Shown: piece after piece, positions 26,462-36,063 of the stretch
Layout: every line of letters begins with the position of its first letter
Position numbering within the stretch: the stretch's first letter is position 1
Assembly (NCBI RefSeq): GCF_014199305.1
Contig: NZ_JACIJK010000002.1
Location: forward strand, 400,193-464,192
DNA length: 64,000 nt
Origin: Sphingomonas aerophila
GTDB taxonomy: Bacteria; Pseudomonadota; Alphaproteobacteria; Sphingomonadales; Sphingomonadaceae
Direction of reading: 5' to 3'
Translations under genes and position numbers: made by a program
The notes under the pieces: generated by a model
What the model was told of the DNA's origin: nothing
Database searches by the model: none
The model's input: only the letters and a program-made list of their open reading frames with translations

Positions 26462-28503
26462 GCGTGCGCCGATCCCTTATTGTTGCCCTGCTTCTTGCTA
26501 GCGCAACAACACCTTCGATGGCCGCGGCCCAGACCGTAGACTACTCGGCTTTGGCCGAGCTGATGGGTGAGCCCGTCACGACCAGCGTCATCGGCAAGCC
26601 CCAGCGCGCGTCGGAACTCCCGGCCAGCGCTGTGATCATCACCCGTGAGCAGATTGCCCGATCTCCCGCGCGTGACATCCCAGGGCTGCTGCAAACCTAT
26701 TCCGGTATTGATGTGAACCGGTGGACCGCTGGGCAGAGCGACGTGGCGGTTCGGGGCGGGGTTCAAACCTATAACGCCCGGCTGCTCGTGCTGGTGGACG
26801 GCCGGCAGGTCTACCTGGACCATTACGGCATGACCAACTGGAACCTCCTGGGCGTTGCCTTGGAGGACATCCAGCAGATCGAGCTGATACGCGGACCCGC
26901 AAGCGCGCTCTTCGGCTTCAACGCTGCAAGCGGCGTCGTCAACATCATCACCCGCCGGTCATCAGACAAGGCTTCTCTGACTGCCAGCGCAGAGCTTGGC
27001 GGACATGATTATAGCCGCGTTGCTGGAGCCTTGCAGCTGCCCATCAGCGAGCAAATCGGTGTCAAACTGTCGGCCGGCCGCCTGCGTGAGGACGAACGCG
27101 CGATCCGTGCGCCCTTGCTTGCGCCCGAGATGGTGCCTGACGTCCAGTCGGATCATGTGGCAGGCTCGGTAACGGGCCGCTTCGATCAAACCGAAGTGAC
27201 GCTGGACGGCGGTTATGCGGAGAACCGGCAAGCGGAATATCTCCCGAGCCAATATATCTCGAACCAGCACTATCGCATTGGTCACGCCTCAGCCGGCCTG
27301 AAGCACGATACCGATTGGGGCGGGCTGAGCTTTGGAGCCTACGCTAATTGGCTCCGCGCTGACTATGGCCTGAGCGAGGCTGCTCCTACCCGTGACGTCG
27401 ACAACACCGCTGCCACAAAGTTCGCGAACCGGATCATTGTCGCCCAGGGCTCCGCGCTCATCCGCTTGGACGGCAACAACACCCTCCGAGTGGGCGCAGA
27501 ATACCGCAACAACCGCCTGCGTTCGCCGGCCCAATTCTCGCAAACGGTGTCCTATGATGTAGGATCGGCTAACCTGATGGCTGACCTGCACCCCGCCGAG
27601 GCGATAACAGTGACACTGGCCGGTCGGCTTGACCGATTGTCGCTCAGCCAATCTGGCGTGATTGTCCAGCCAGCGTTCGATGCCCCATCTGCCTTCGATC
27701 GCGACCTCACCCGGTTCAGCTTCAACGCCGCCACGGTGATCCGGATGGGCGAAACGGGACAGCTCCGGCTGAACGGTGGGCGCGGGTATCAGCTGCCGCC
27801 TTTGGCAGACTTCGGCCTACGCATTCCGATCCAGACTCCCTCGCCCGTACCAGTGTTTATCGCCGGCCGGCCTGAAACACGTCCAGTTCCCGTGTGGAGT
27901 GCCGAGGTCGGGTACAACCGAGCCATTGGCGAGGTTCGCCTCGAAACGACCGCGTTCTGGACTCGAACCGAGGACGCCATCGCCACGCCCGGCGATGGGT
28001 TGCAGCTGGACCTGGTGCTGACCCCGGCGCCGCTCCTGGTGTCTCGTATCAGAGCGGTCGGTAGCTACACGACCTACGGCGCCGAAGCTGCTGTGTCGGG
28101 GCGCTACGGCCCGCTGTCCTGGCGGGCGAACTACAGATACACCCATACTGATCAAACCTTACCACCAATTACTGCGCCAGCTCCGTTTGCGCTCTCTCCC
28201 AAATCCACCACACCACGTCACAAGGCAAACCTGGAACTCGGCTATGATGCGGGGCGCTGGTATGCGACGGCAATCGGTCGGTATACATCGTCCACCCGGC
28301 AGTTTGCTTTTACTACCGCCCCTCAGCTTTTGCTGACCCCTGTGAACGAGGCGGTAGCGCTGGACGCACGCGCGGGCTTTAAGGTACACCCTGGCTTGGA
28401 GCTGTTCGCCGCGGGCGAAAACCTCACCCTCGCAGGGGGCGCTGCCGTTTCCCCGATTCCGGCCGATCGTCGCGTAAGAGGGGGGCTGCGGGTCTCCCTG
28501 TGA
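26458..28503 (+). CDS. TonB-dependent outer-membrane receptor
   Basis: The 681-aa protein has a signal peptide ending MAAAQ. The plug domain shows [43 protein letters not shown] and [30 protein letters not shown] beta-barrel follows and ends in VRGGLRVSL. It starts at TTG overlapping the YfiR stop, or at GTG 26464. Loss of the usual transport cargo context and the coupling to YfiR and a chemoreceptor suggest a sensory or signalling receptor rather than a simple nutrient importer (inference). Confidence 0.92.
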   Translation: MSVRRSLIVALLLASATTPSMAAAQTVDYSALAELMGEPVTTSVIGKPQRASELPASAVIITREQIARSPARDIPGLLQTYSGIDVNRWTAGQSDVAVRGGVQTYNARLLVLVDGRQVYLDHYGMTNWNLLGVALEDIQQIELIRGPASALFGFNAASGVVNIITRRSSDKASLTASAELGGHDYSRVAGALQLPISEQIGVKLSAGRLREDERAIRAPLLAPEMVPDVQSDHVAGSVTGRFDQTEVTLDGGYAENRQAEYLPSQYISNQHYRIGHASAGLKHDTDWGGLSFGAYANWLRADYGLSEAAPTRDVDNTAATKFANRIIVAQGSALIRLDGNNTLRVGAEYRNNRLRSPAQFSQTVSYDVGSANLMADLHPAEAITVTLAGRLDRLSLSQSGVIVQPAFDAPSAFDRDLTRFSFNAATVIRMGETGQLRLNGGRGYQLPPLADFGLRIPIQTPSPVPVFIAGRPETRPVPVWSAEVGYNRAIGEVRLETTAFWTRTEDAIATPGDGLQLDLVLTPAPLLVSRIRAVGSYTTYGAEAAVSGRYGPLSWRANYRYTHTDQTLPPITAPAPFALSPKSTTPRHKANLELGYDAGRWYATAIGRYTSSTRQFAFTTAPQLLLTPVNEAVALDARAGFKVHPGLELFAAGENLTLAGGAAVSPIPADRRVRGGLRVSL

Positions 28504-28504
28504 T

Positions 28505-30280
28505 ATGCTGAACCGACTTTCCGACGCGCTCGAACGCCGGGTTCGGCTGGCGGATCGGCCGATTGTGGTCAAAGTTGCGGCCGCTCCAGCGTTGATGCTG
28601 GCGCTCTTCGCAATCTTGGCCGCGCTCAGCATGGTGGGGCTGTTAGCAACGGCGAGCAGCATTGATCGCGTCGTCAAACGCGACATGCGCGACGTTGCGC
28701 AGCTAAACGCAGCGGCATCACGCTTCGAGCGGGCGGAAACCGACTTATACCGGCTTCTCGTCACCAAGGCGGTCTCTCCAGCAACCGACGTGCCTGCACG
28801 ATCCGCACTCATCAAAGGAGAACTACAGGCGGTCCGAGGCGAGTTGATGGCCCTGCGCGATCGCGCCGACGACCAATCGCGCCCAGCACTGGCGAGGACC
28901 ATTGTCGATGTTGAGCGCTATGCTTCTGCCGTCGAAGTGGTCACCTCGATGCTGGAACTCGACTTCGCTAGCAGTGCCAGCATGGTGGCCCCGTTCCGGG
29001 CTAACGCCAGCCAGGTTCAGGCCCGCATCAGGCAAGTCGCCCAGCGAGGCATTGCGCACGCCAATGCGAGCGCGGCCAGCACGATGTTCAGAACTCACCT
29101 GTTCATGGTTGTTCTGGCACTTGCGGTCGTGGCCGCAACCCTGGTCGGGCTGTTTTTGGCCTATGCCGTAGGCCGGACGACGGTGCGCTCGGTCACGCAA
29201 ATTGCGGACGCGACTGCCGGAGTCATGCGGGGCGATAGCATCAACCTTGTCGCGCTGCGCCGCGGTGACGAACTAGGAGGGGTAGTCGCCGCGCTTGAGG
29301 CGTTTGAGGCAAAGAGACACGAAGCGCAGGCGCTGGATAAGCGCGCCAAGGACCTTCAGCACGAAGCACAGCTGGAGCAGGAGCGAAGTACCACGGAGGT
29401 TGAACATGTCCGGCAAAATGCCGATCGACAGCGCCGCGATACGCTGAGCACCCTGGCGCAGTCTTTCGACGCCAAGCTTGCAGCGGTCATCCGCGAAGCA
29501 CAGCAGGCTATGGCCGAGCTGGAAGGCAATGCTGTGGCTTTGGACGCGACGGCTGAGGGCAGCCGCAGGCTAGCCGCCGCACTCGACACGGTTGCCGGAT
29601 CCCTTGCCCGCGAGATGCGGGAGGCAAGCATAGCTGCCCGCTCCTTCGCAGGTGCGTTCACCCAGATCGACCACGAGGTCGCCGGAACCAGCGCAGCGGC
29701 ACGGGCGATCAACGACCACGCCCGCATCGCGCGAGAAGCTGTGACCCTATCGCAGATGCGAGCAGCCGAGATCGAGCAGATCGTTGGTGTGATCGCAGCA
29801 GTGGCACAACAAACCAATCTGTTGGCGCTTAATGCCACGATCGAGGCAGCGCGCGCCGGCCAGAACGGAAGCGGCTTTGCGGTCGTGGCCGCTGAGGTCA
29901 AGTCGCTGGCCACTCGAACCGGCGCCTCGACCAATGACGTGCGCCACCAAATCGAAGCAGTGCAGCAGCAGATCGGCCGTGTCGTGCATAGCACGGATAA
30001 TCTGAATACGCTCATAGCCAGCATGGATGATGCATGCGGCCGTGTAGCCAAGATGTCACGAGATCAGACCAAGGGAACGGATCGTCTCGACGCTCTGATG
30101 AGCGATGCGCACGAGCGTACTCGAACGCTCACCGAGGCCAGCAGCAGCATCAAGACTTCCGCCGAAGGCAATATGGCTGCGGTTCAGCGGCTACGTCTGG
30201 CAAGCGCAAGTCTAGATCGCATGCTAAAGGCCTTAGCTTTGGACGCACAGTCCTTCACTCGGCAGCTCAAGGCTAGCTAA
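28505..30280 (+). CDS. Methyl-accepting chemotaxis protein
   Basis: This is a 591-aa receptor. TM1 is about residues 23-50, followed by a helical periplasmic region (about 50-195), TM2 about 198-222, a HAMP linker and a long coiled coil. The signalling hairpin is [24 protein letters not shown] with [19 protein letters not shown]. The gene begins one base after the TonB-receptor stop, so the three genes form an operon. The ligand region is four-helix-bundle-like. Confidence 0.92.
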   Translation: MLNRLSDALERRVRLADRPIVVKVAAAPALMLALFAILAALSMVGLLATASSIDRVVKRDMRDVAQLNAAASRFERAETDLYRLLVTKAVSPATDVPARSALIKGELQAVRGELMALRDRADDQSRPALARTIVDVERYASAVEVVTSMLELDFASSASMVAPFRANASQVQARIRQVAQRGIAHANASAASTMFRTHLFMVVLALAVVAATLVGLFLAYAVGRTTVRSVTQIADATAGVMRGDSINLVALRRGDELGGVVAALEAFEAKRHEAQALDKRAKDLQHEAQLEQERSTTEVEHVRQNADRQRRDTLSTLAQSFDAKLAAVIREAQQAMAELEGNAVALDATAEGSRRLAAALDTVAGSLAREMREASIAARSFAGAFTQIDHEVAGTSAAARAINDHARIAREAVTLSQMRAAEIEQIVGVIAAVAQQTNLLALNATIEAARAGQNGSGFAVVAAEVKSLATRTGASTNDVRHQIEAVQQQIGRVVHSTDNLNTLIASMDDACGRVAKMSRDQTKGTDRLDALMSDAHERTRTLTEASSSIKTSAEGNMAAVQRLRLASASLDRMLKALALDAQSFTRQLKAS

Positions 30281-30630
30281 AAGCCCGGACCGTCCTGAGC
30301 GAGCGTGGCTACTCTCCGACTGGCTCCAGTCGTTCGGTATCGACCAGGATTGAGTGGCCTTGTTCGAAAACATGTCAGACCGCTGGCGCAGCACTGGCAC
30401 ATACTCGTTGCGGGCCAATCGCTCCGCACATTGCCAGACAGGACCGTCGGCTAGCGCTGACTATGGCCGTGTCTGTGCTAAAAGGGCGACTTTCGAGGCG
30501 TTCGCAACTTTAAGGCATTCGCGACATGATACCGTGGCACTCTCGCTGGCATGGCTGCATCGCCGATTAGACATTCAACCGAGCTGCTTAGAAGCGCTTC
30601 GTATGGCGGGATGGCATGGAGGCGGCGGGA
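30281..30630. other. Intergenic region between convergent chemoreceptor genes
   Basis: No gene is supported. Bases about 30498-30560 resemble the DNA around the possible 27-aa peptide at 22259, but here the frame is broken. Confidence 0.4.
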
Positions 30631-32002
30631 TCACGCAGCTACCTTCGTTGCGTAAGCAACTGCGCGGGCCTCCAGGCCGACGAGCAGGTCGTTCACAGCG
30701 GAGAACCCATGGCCAAGCGTATCGATCTCTGCCGCCACAGCCTTGGTGTCTTCCCGGATACAAGCGATGTTGTTGGCCATGCTGTCGGCTGAGAGCGCGG
30801 TTTCGTCTACTGCGGCAGTGATAGCAGTGACGGTCTGCGCCTGAACCTCCATGGCCGCCCGGATCCGCTCCGAAGAGGCCTGAACCTCGGCGACGATCGC
30901 TTTGATTGATGCATTCTTTTGAACGGCATCGCGGGTTGCGGCCTGTATCGTGGAAATCGTTGCGGCAATGCTGTCAGTCGCGCGTGCCGTCTGGCTTGCG
31001 AGACTTTTGACCTCCTGGGCCACCACTGCGAAACCGCGGCCAGCGTCGCCGGCGCGAGCGGCCTCGATCGTTGCGTTCAGCGCGAGCAGGTTTGTCTGAC
31101 CGGCAACGTCGCGGATGAGACCCAGGATGCTCTCGATCGATTTCGCGTGGGCAGAGAGCGCCGTCACCACGTCCTCTGCCTGCACTGCTTCATTTCTGGC
31201 TCGCGCGGCAATCTCCGCCGACGCCTCCACCTCTGTTCGTGCTTTCTCGATCGCCTGAATCAGTCCCCCCGGCAGTCGAAGCTGCGTCTCGCATCGCGAT
31301 GGCGGACTGCTCGGCTGCTACCGCGACGTCATTAGCCTTCACGAGCATGCCGCGCGTAGAGGAGGACGCTCCTGCTGCATTGCTGCTCAGGGCGTTCCCG
31401 CCGCGAGACGCGGCCGCGACCGTCGCCCCGATGCCGTCCTGAAACTCCTCACTGAGGCGGTCACGCTCGCGGCGAGCCCCGAAGTCCACGTACCAGGCGT
31501 ACAGGCTGGCATAGACATCGCACTCGAGTGAGCGAAGCCGGACAAACACGTCATTGAGCCTGTGTCGCTCCTCTTTCGAGCACTCGTAGCATCGACCGAG
31601 GATCTCAAGCGTGTCCGACGCCCAGACGCATGTCATGGAAAGCAGTACAGTGAGTGGTATGCCATTTGCGATGGCAGCGGCTACGGTGCGCTCTGCGAAT
31701 TGCACCCACTCCGTGCCACCTACGCGCGTGTAGCGATTACAAAGGTGGTCGGTCCCGAGTTGCACGAGGCGCTGGCGATCAAGACCTAGGAAATGCTCTT
31801 GCTCGCCGATGGTGCGTAACCATTGCTGCCAGTGCGCCTCCGCAATGTGCTGTGCCTCGGGTTGCAGGATTTCCCAGATCTTTGCCGAAAGGGCGATCTC
31901 GTCAGCGCCAAAGCCGAACATCTCAAGCCTCGCGCCCAGGTCCATGGACGCGCTTGCATCTCCGAACGGTGGCACCTCCCGCGTCATGGAAGGGTTCGTC
32001 AT
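30631..32002 (-). CDS. Globin-coupled chemoreceptor, frameshifted at a G6 run
   Basis: The N-terminal part (from ATG 32002) is a protoglobin-type sensor: [57 protein letters not shown] coiled coil follows. The C-terminal part in another frame has the signalling tip [23 protein letters not shown] and [18 protein letters not shown]. The break is at six C on the plus strand (31265-31270, G6 in the mRNA); with five the reading is continuous ([20 protein letters not shown]). No membrane segments, so it is a cytoplasmic receptor. The usual haem-ligand histidine of the F helix appears to be tyrosine, so haem binding is uncertain. Confidence 0.85.
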
Positions 32003-32452
32003 GGCGGGTCCTCACCGAAATTTGCTCAACGATTCTCGTGTGGTTCTCGCACCTTATGATTTCCATCACGCTAATATCGAGAGAGCTGTAACCTCCCGAT
32101 GCTTGCTAAGCTGCTGATAGGGTCAGAATGGTCGAGGTCAGGTTCGTCCTCCAAGGCGGCCAGCGAGCTTTGACAATCCCGTGGGCTTCCGCTCCCTCGC
32201 TGTTGCAGAAATCTGGAATTTCGAAACACGTTGGCTGTCCCGTAATTCCATCTCTCACCGCCAGTTGTGGGAAGAAGCAATCGGGAACAGATTTTGGGAA
32301 ACGCCCCCGCTGGAGGCTGAGAGGCCCTGCCTTGGCTAGCCGGCAGTCTCGCTCGACCTTCGTTTTTGGGAATGAGGGCGCGGGCATCGAGCGCCGTAGA
32401 ATTGCTCTTCGTAGTGGCTAGGATGCCGCCACCGTATGGGGGAGGCGCTCAG
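32003..32452. other. Intergenic region, left edge of the repeat-rich block
   Basis: No convincing gene. It separates the chemoreceptor from the array of small genes and holds the promoter region of the minus-strand receptor. Confidence 0.4.
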
Positions 32453-32821
32453 ATGTTAGTGTTTGCAGCTTTGATGCTGGCCCAAGCGACAGCCGCCCCT
32501 ATGGTCCAAAAGCGGGTGAACCTGTCCGAAACGCTGTATCATGCTAGTCTGGCGGCGAAAGGCAGTCGTCTTTGCGATCGTGACCGAAGCGCGCGCTATA
32601 CAGCGCAATTCAACGAGCGTTACGGCGAGCGAGTACGCAGACTACTCGGATTTCATGACGCAACGGTGGGTCCTGATTCTGACTTCATCGTCACATCAAG
32701 CTGTACAATACCGCGGATGTCCGGGCGAAGCCAAGACCGTGACCATGCTATTGCCTTGGATCGTTTCGGAACGACGCTACGAAGACTTGAACAGGAGTTT
32801 GGTCCGGTAGGGGCTCGCTGA
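32453..32821 (+). CDS. Small exported hypothetical protein (paralogue of 34690-35040)
   Basis: From ATG 32453 the 122-aa product has a short signal peptide (MLVFAALMLAQATAAP). The body shares a pattern with the product of 34690-35040: LSETLYHASLAAKGSRLCDR, FNERYGERVRRL, a central cysteine, then a helix RFGTTLRRLEQEFGP. Both have two cysteines at matching places. Function unknown; periplasmic. Confidence 0.55.
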   Translation: MLVFAALMLAQATAAPMVQKRVNLSETLYHASLAAKGSRLCDRDRSARYTAQFNERYGERVRRLLGFHDATVGPDSDFIVTSSCTIPRMSGRSQDRDHAIALDRFGTTLRRLEQEFGPVGAR

Positions 32822-32848
32822 CTGCCGTCTTGAGTATTCCTGTAGCCC

Positions 32849-32915
32849 GATCCCAATCGAGACAGCATCGCCGGTCCCGATCGCCGTTTCTTTGTGGAAC
32901 GGTAGCTTTCGGCTC
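32849..32915 (+). repeat. Palindromic intergenic repeat, copy 1
   Basis: Forward orientation, long form. Core ATCCCAATCGAGAC at 32850-32863, then a CGCCGGTCCCGATCGCC-like middle and a TTTGTGGAACGGTAGCTTTC tail. It lies between convergent genes. Confidence 0.75.
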
Positions 32916-34038
32916 ACCGGGGTCCTTCTTCCGAGTGCTGGCGACGAGCCACGCTCATCGCGTCAGTCTCGGTCAGATCGACGATATGGATCGATGGCTC
33001 GCCGGTGCGCTGAGAAACGTGACTACCGGTCGGCGTACCGAACGAGCCACGCACCGTGAACCGATCGATCCGGTACATGCCCGGCTGGCCAGGGGAAGCA
33101 TCAAGCGGGACATACCGCCGTTGGCTTACCTGTTTCAGGATGGTGCGCGACCATTGGCCTAGGCCGGATGTACGGAGCACCTCGACCCCCGCGGTCCTCC
33201 CGTTTGGTTGGACCCAGTAACCCACATCGGCAAATCGAACTCGAGGGTCGTCCGCGAAAAGCAACTTCGAGTTCGGGTCGTCGATTGGCGGCGCGAACAG
33301 CAGGACGGGCGGCTTGGACGTCGACTGGCGCAACCGCGCCGCGAGCGCGTCAAGCGCACCGGCGTCGCCATGACGAATAGCGATCCGCGCACGCACAATT
33401 TCCCGCAAGTCAGCCATGGTCCGATCGGCGCTGCCAGCGATAAGGACCGCCTCGTCGGCAAGACGCGAAGCCTTCCGATCCTGCTGGCCGAGCAGCGCCA
33501 GCCAAGCGCGTCGGAACGCCGCGCTAGATGCAAGGCCGGTTCGGCCGCGCTCACCCGCGCTTCTCTGCACATCCTTGCACACGTCATCTGCGGCTGCCCG
33601 CTTTCCCAGCCCGATCAGCGTGTCGGCAAAGGCCAGCCGCTGCTCAAGAGTCGCATCACTACCCGCGCCAAGGTGGCGTCTCAGCACCCGAACATTGCTA
33701 CGTGCTGATGAAAGCCAGAGTTCCTCGTCGCCCTGATGCTCCGCGATCGTTGCCAGCGTCGCGTACAGGCTGGATACCGGGCCGGGCAGTTCCGCTTGGT
33801 GATCGCGGTTCCGCCTGATCGCTCTCTGAAGTGTCCGCTGAGCATCGTTATAGCGGCCGTCCGCGAACTGCTCGACCGATGCCTGAAGCGACGCCTCCAC
33901 CTCCTCGGCGGGCGAGCAGGCGCGGGCCAGACATTTGGCCAAATCATCCTCCGCGCGGTGCCCCACAACAACGACGTCGTTAGGAGGCGACGAGACTGGC
34001 TTGGCGACTTGGGGCAGCAGCAACAGGATACTGAGCAT
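32914..34038 (-). CDS. Exported protein with TonB-like C-terminal domain
   Basis: From ATG 34038 the 374-aa product has a short hydrophobic signal (LSILLLLPQVA). It has helical repeats of TPR type (about 60-200: FADGRYNDAQRTLQRAIRRN, SLYATLATIAEHQGD, EQRLAFADTLIGLGKRAAA). The C-terminal TonB-like fold runs about 270-345 (VRFADVGYWVQPNGRTAGVEV, GLGQWSRTILKQVSQRRYVP). Such proteins occur in sphingomonads as stand-alone periplasmic proteins. Transport coupling is unproven because there is no N-terminal transmembrane anchor like that of TonB. Confidence 0.7.
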   Translation of the reverse strand: MLSILLLLPQVAKPVSSPPNDVVVVGHRAEDDLAKCLARACSPAEEVEASLQASVEQFADGRYNDAQRTLQRAIRRNRDHQAELPGPVSSLYATLATIAEHQGDEELWLSSARSNVRVLRRHLGAGSDATLEQRLAFADTLIGLGKRAAADDVCKDVQRSAGERGRTGLASSAAFRRAWLALLGQQDRKASRLADEAVLIAGSADRTMADLREIVRARIAIRHGDAGALDALAARLRQSTSKPPVLLFAPPIDDPNSKLLFADDPRVRFADVGYWVQPNGRTAGVEVLRTSGLGQWSRTILKQVSQRRYVPLDASPGQPGMYRIDRFTVRGSFGTPTGSHVSQRTGEPSIHIVDLTETDAMSVARRQHSEEGPR

Positions 34039-34108
34039 GGCTGAAGCTCGATATCGAGCCCCGTATATTGTCAAGAGTATTGGGAAGCCGCTGCCGTTCC
34101 CACTGGCC

Positions 34109-34160
34109 GATCCCAATCGGGACTGTTAGCGCGGCCGGAAGCGCCCACTTGCAGACATTG
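34109..34160 (+). repeat. Palindromic intergenic repeat, copy 2
   Basis: Forward, short form. Core ATCCCAATCGGGAC at 34110-34123, tail CGCCCACTTGCAGACATT. It lies between divergent genes. Confidence 0.75.
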
Positions 34161-34182
34161 GGCGGACTTGTAGCATCGCAAA

Positions 34183-34551
34183 ATGTTCGACGCCCAAGCC
34201 ATCGACGAAACCGCATTACGGCGTGGCTTTCAACGTAAGGGCAAGACATACTGGATGCGCCGCACCGACGACTTCGTGCAGCTTGTAAACCTGCAAGGGT
34301 CGGCTTGGTCGAGCAGCCAAACCTACCTCAACTTCGGAATGTGGCCGCTAGCGCTCGGGGAGCCGAAGAGCCTCGCAGAAAGCAAGATGATGTTCCGCAC
34401 CCGAGCCGAGGACCTTGGCGCGGCTGATCCAGATGCGCTGTTCGACGCGGCAGACCGACTACAATCGCTTCGGGACCTGCGGGCGGCCCTTGCTGCTCGT
34501 TCGGTGTCAGGCCTCGTCAGCGTGGAGCTGCGCCGTCTTCTCGACGGATGA
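34183..34551 (+). CDS. DUF4304-like protein, immunity-type
   Basis: This is a 122-aa soluble protein. The pattern RRGFQRKGKTYWMRR, DFVQLVNLQGSAWSSSQTYLNFG matches the DUF4304 family start (GFKRKG...vvnlQ.s.w...NlG). DUF4304 proteins are found among immunity-type genes of polymorphic toxin systems. No toxin is adjacent. The assignment rests on pattern recall. Confidence 0.6.
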   Translation: MFDAQAIDETALRRGFQRKGKTYWMRRTDDFVQLVNLQGSAWSSSQTYLNFGMWPLALGEPKSLAESKMMFRTRAEDLGAADPDALFDAADRLQSLRDLRAALAARSVSGLVSVELRRLLDG

Positions 34552-34598
34552 GCAACGTCCGCTTCCCCCATTTTGCGACGTTCGCGCCCTCTGCGCCG

Positions 34599-34676
34599 AC
34601 AGTCCCAAGATAGCATCCCAATCGAGACAGCTTATAACATCTCGCCGCTCCTTTGCGGGACAGTAGCTCTCGCCCT
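34599..34676 (+). repeat. Palindromic intergenic repeat, copy 3
   Basis: Forward, long form. AGTCCCAAGATAGC left arm, core at 34615-34628, CTTTGCGGGACAGTAGCTCTCGCC tail-like segment. It lies between convergent genes. Confidence 0.8.
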
Positions 34677-34689
34677 GAGTGAACTCTGG

Positions 34690-35040
34690 TCAGGGGTACT
34701 CGCGCTCAATGGCAGAGAGATCGAGGGCAAATTTCTGGAGGGCGGTCTCAAACTTCGCGCTCACGCTTTCAGTGGGTCGTGAGCATTGGCCCAATGCAAT
34801 TGCGTCAAATCCGGGGTCTGCGCCCCATTTGGCCGTGTCTTTCCGCTTCAATGCCGCGATACGGGTGCCAAAGCGGCGATCGAACTCCCGTTGCTGCCGT
34901 TTTGCGATCCTGCGATCACATGAGATAGCACCCTGCTGATACAAGCCCGCATAGAAGAGGCGCTCACTTAGCCGCTGCGCTGGGGGCATTAAGCTCTGCG
35001 CCTGTAAAAAGAGAGCGAGCCCCACAAGCATGATCATCAA
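34690..35040 (-). CDS. Small exported hypothetical protein (paralogue of 32453-32821)
   Basis: This 116-aa protein has an N-terminal signal (MIMLVGLALFLQAQS). Matching elements to its paralogue are LSERLFYAGLYQQGAISCDR, FDRRFGTRIAALK, a later cysteine and FALDLSAIEREYP. The two copies lie 1.9 kb apart on opposite strands. Function unknown. Confidence 0.6.
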   Translation of the reverse strand: MMIMLVGLALFLQAQSLMPPAQRLSERLFYAGLYQQGAISCDRRIAKRQQREFDRRFGTRIAALKRKDTAKWGADPGFDAIALGQCSRPTESVSAKFETALQKFALDLSAIEREYP

Positions 35041-35174
35041 TCATCCCCTCGATGAGGCATTCTAGTCGGCGATTGCTAACGGCAGCTTTCGCCGACAGCG
35101 GCGGCGTAAGGCGCATATGTCTAGGCGGAACGTCCTGTCTCCACCCAACCTCGAAATTCGGGATCGCGTACCGG

Positions 35175-35228
35175 TCGTCCCAAAACTCGATCCCAATCGG
35201 GACAACTAGCATGGCCGAAAGCGCCTGA
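35175..35228 (+). repeat. Palindromic intergenic repeat, copy 4
   Basis: Forward, short form. TCCCAAAACTCG left arm, core ATCCCAATCGGGAC at 35190-35203, degenerate tail GGCCGAAAGCGCC. Confidence 0.8.
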
Positions 35229-35234
35229 TTGCCG

Positions 35235-35837
35235 CTACAGGTTCGTGACGAACCAGACGATAAAAGCGGCCACGCCAGCGAGAACTAGCGCCAGCATGAC
35301 CCGCACGATGGGCGGATCGACTGGAGCGGTATCCTGAGGCCATGGAGCAGTAAGAGCCCGAAGAGGGGCGACGAAGGCTGCGCTCGCGCCCACGACCCGA
35401 ACCCAATCAAGTGTAACCCAGCGTTGGGCCATGGCGATCGACTGCGCGTCCGTGATCGTGTCTTTGGGCGAGCCAGTGCCGTGATAATAGAGCGCGGCGT
35501 TCATGGGCCAGAACGCGACCACAGTTAAAACCAGCAAGAGCAAAATACCGATCGAGGGCAAGCAGAGAAGCCAGCGATAGCGCCACGGTGTTCGCCATCC
35601 GGCTATAAGCGCTCCAAAGCCCGCGACCAGCATCGCGGCCGAAAACGGAATGAAGAACAAGCCCGTGTCGACAGGCCAGGCCTTCCCGTAGGGCATCATG
35701 GCAAGGGAGGCTGGCGGTCGAGCACTCCAGGCTCCAGCGAGAACTATGAGATCGAACAGCTTGGCGCCGAGCAGTGGTCCCCCAACTAGAACAGCAAGCC
35801 AGAGAAACGCACGGGTGACGCTCCGCCTCGAAACCAT
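35235..35837 (-). CDS. Membrane protein, DUF1772-like
   Basis: ATG 35837 has a perfect GGAGGT site; longer frames start inside repeat copy 5. The 200-aa product has four likely membrane helices (about 10-30, 60-80, 90-110, 175-195) and the motif FWPMNAALYYHGTG followed by ITDAQSIAMAQRWVTLDWVR. This resembles the DUF1772 (anthrone-oxygenase-like) family. Function unknown. Confidence 0.65.
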   Translation of the reverse strand: MVSRRSVTRAFLWLAVLVGGPLLGAKLFDLIVLAGAWSARPPASLAMMPYGKAWPVDTGLFFIPFSAAMLVAGFGALIAGWRTPWRYRWLLCLPSIGILLLLVLTVVAFWPMNAALYYHGTGSPKDTITDAQSIAMAQRWVTLDWVRVVGASAAFVAPLRALTAPWPQDTAPVDPPIVRVMLALVLAGVAAFIVWFVTNL

Positions 35838-35909
35838 TTCACCTCCGCTTGGAGCGCTAGACTGTCCGATTTCGCAGTATCGCCCTAGAGCAGTCAGTCG
35901 GCAATCCAC

Positions 35910-36000
35910 CCAAACCCGGACAGTCCCAAAATACCATCCCAAACGGGACGGCCTCGGCCGTCTCTCTGGCCCTTCCTTTGTGGGACGGCAGGAAACGGTC
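35910..36000 (+). repeat. Palindromic intergenic repeat, copy 5 (full length)
   Basis: Forward, near-consensus long form. ACCCGGACAGTCCCAAAATA left arm, core CATCCCAAACGGGAC at 35935-35949, CTCGGCCGTCTC middle, CCTTTGTGGGACGGCAG tail. It lies between divergent genes. Confidence 0.85.
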
Positions 36001-36063
36001 ACCCCCCGCTCACGTCACCTTAACTGCTGCAGCTTAGGCAGACACTTACCGTACTGGATCAGC

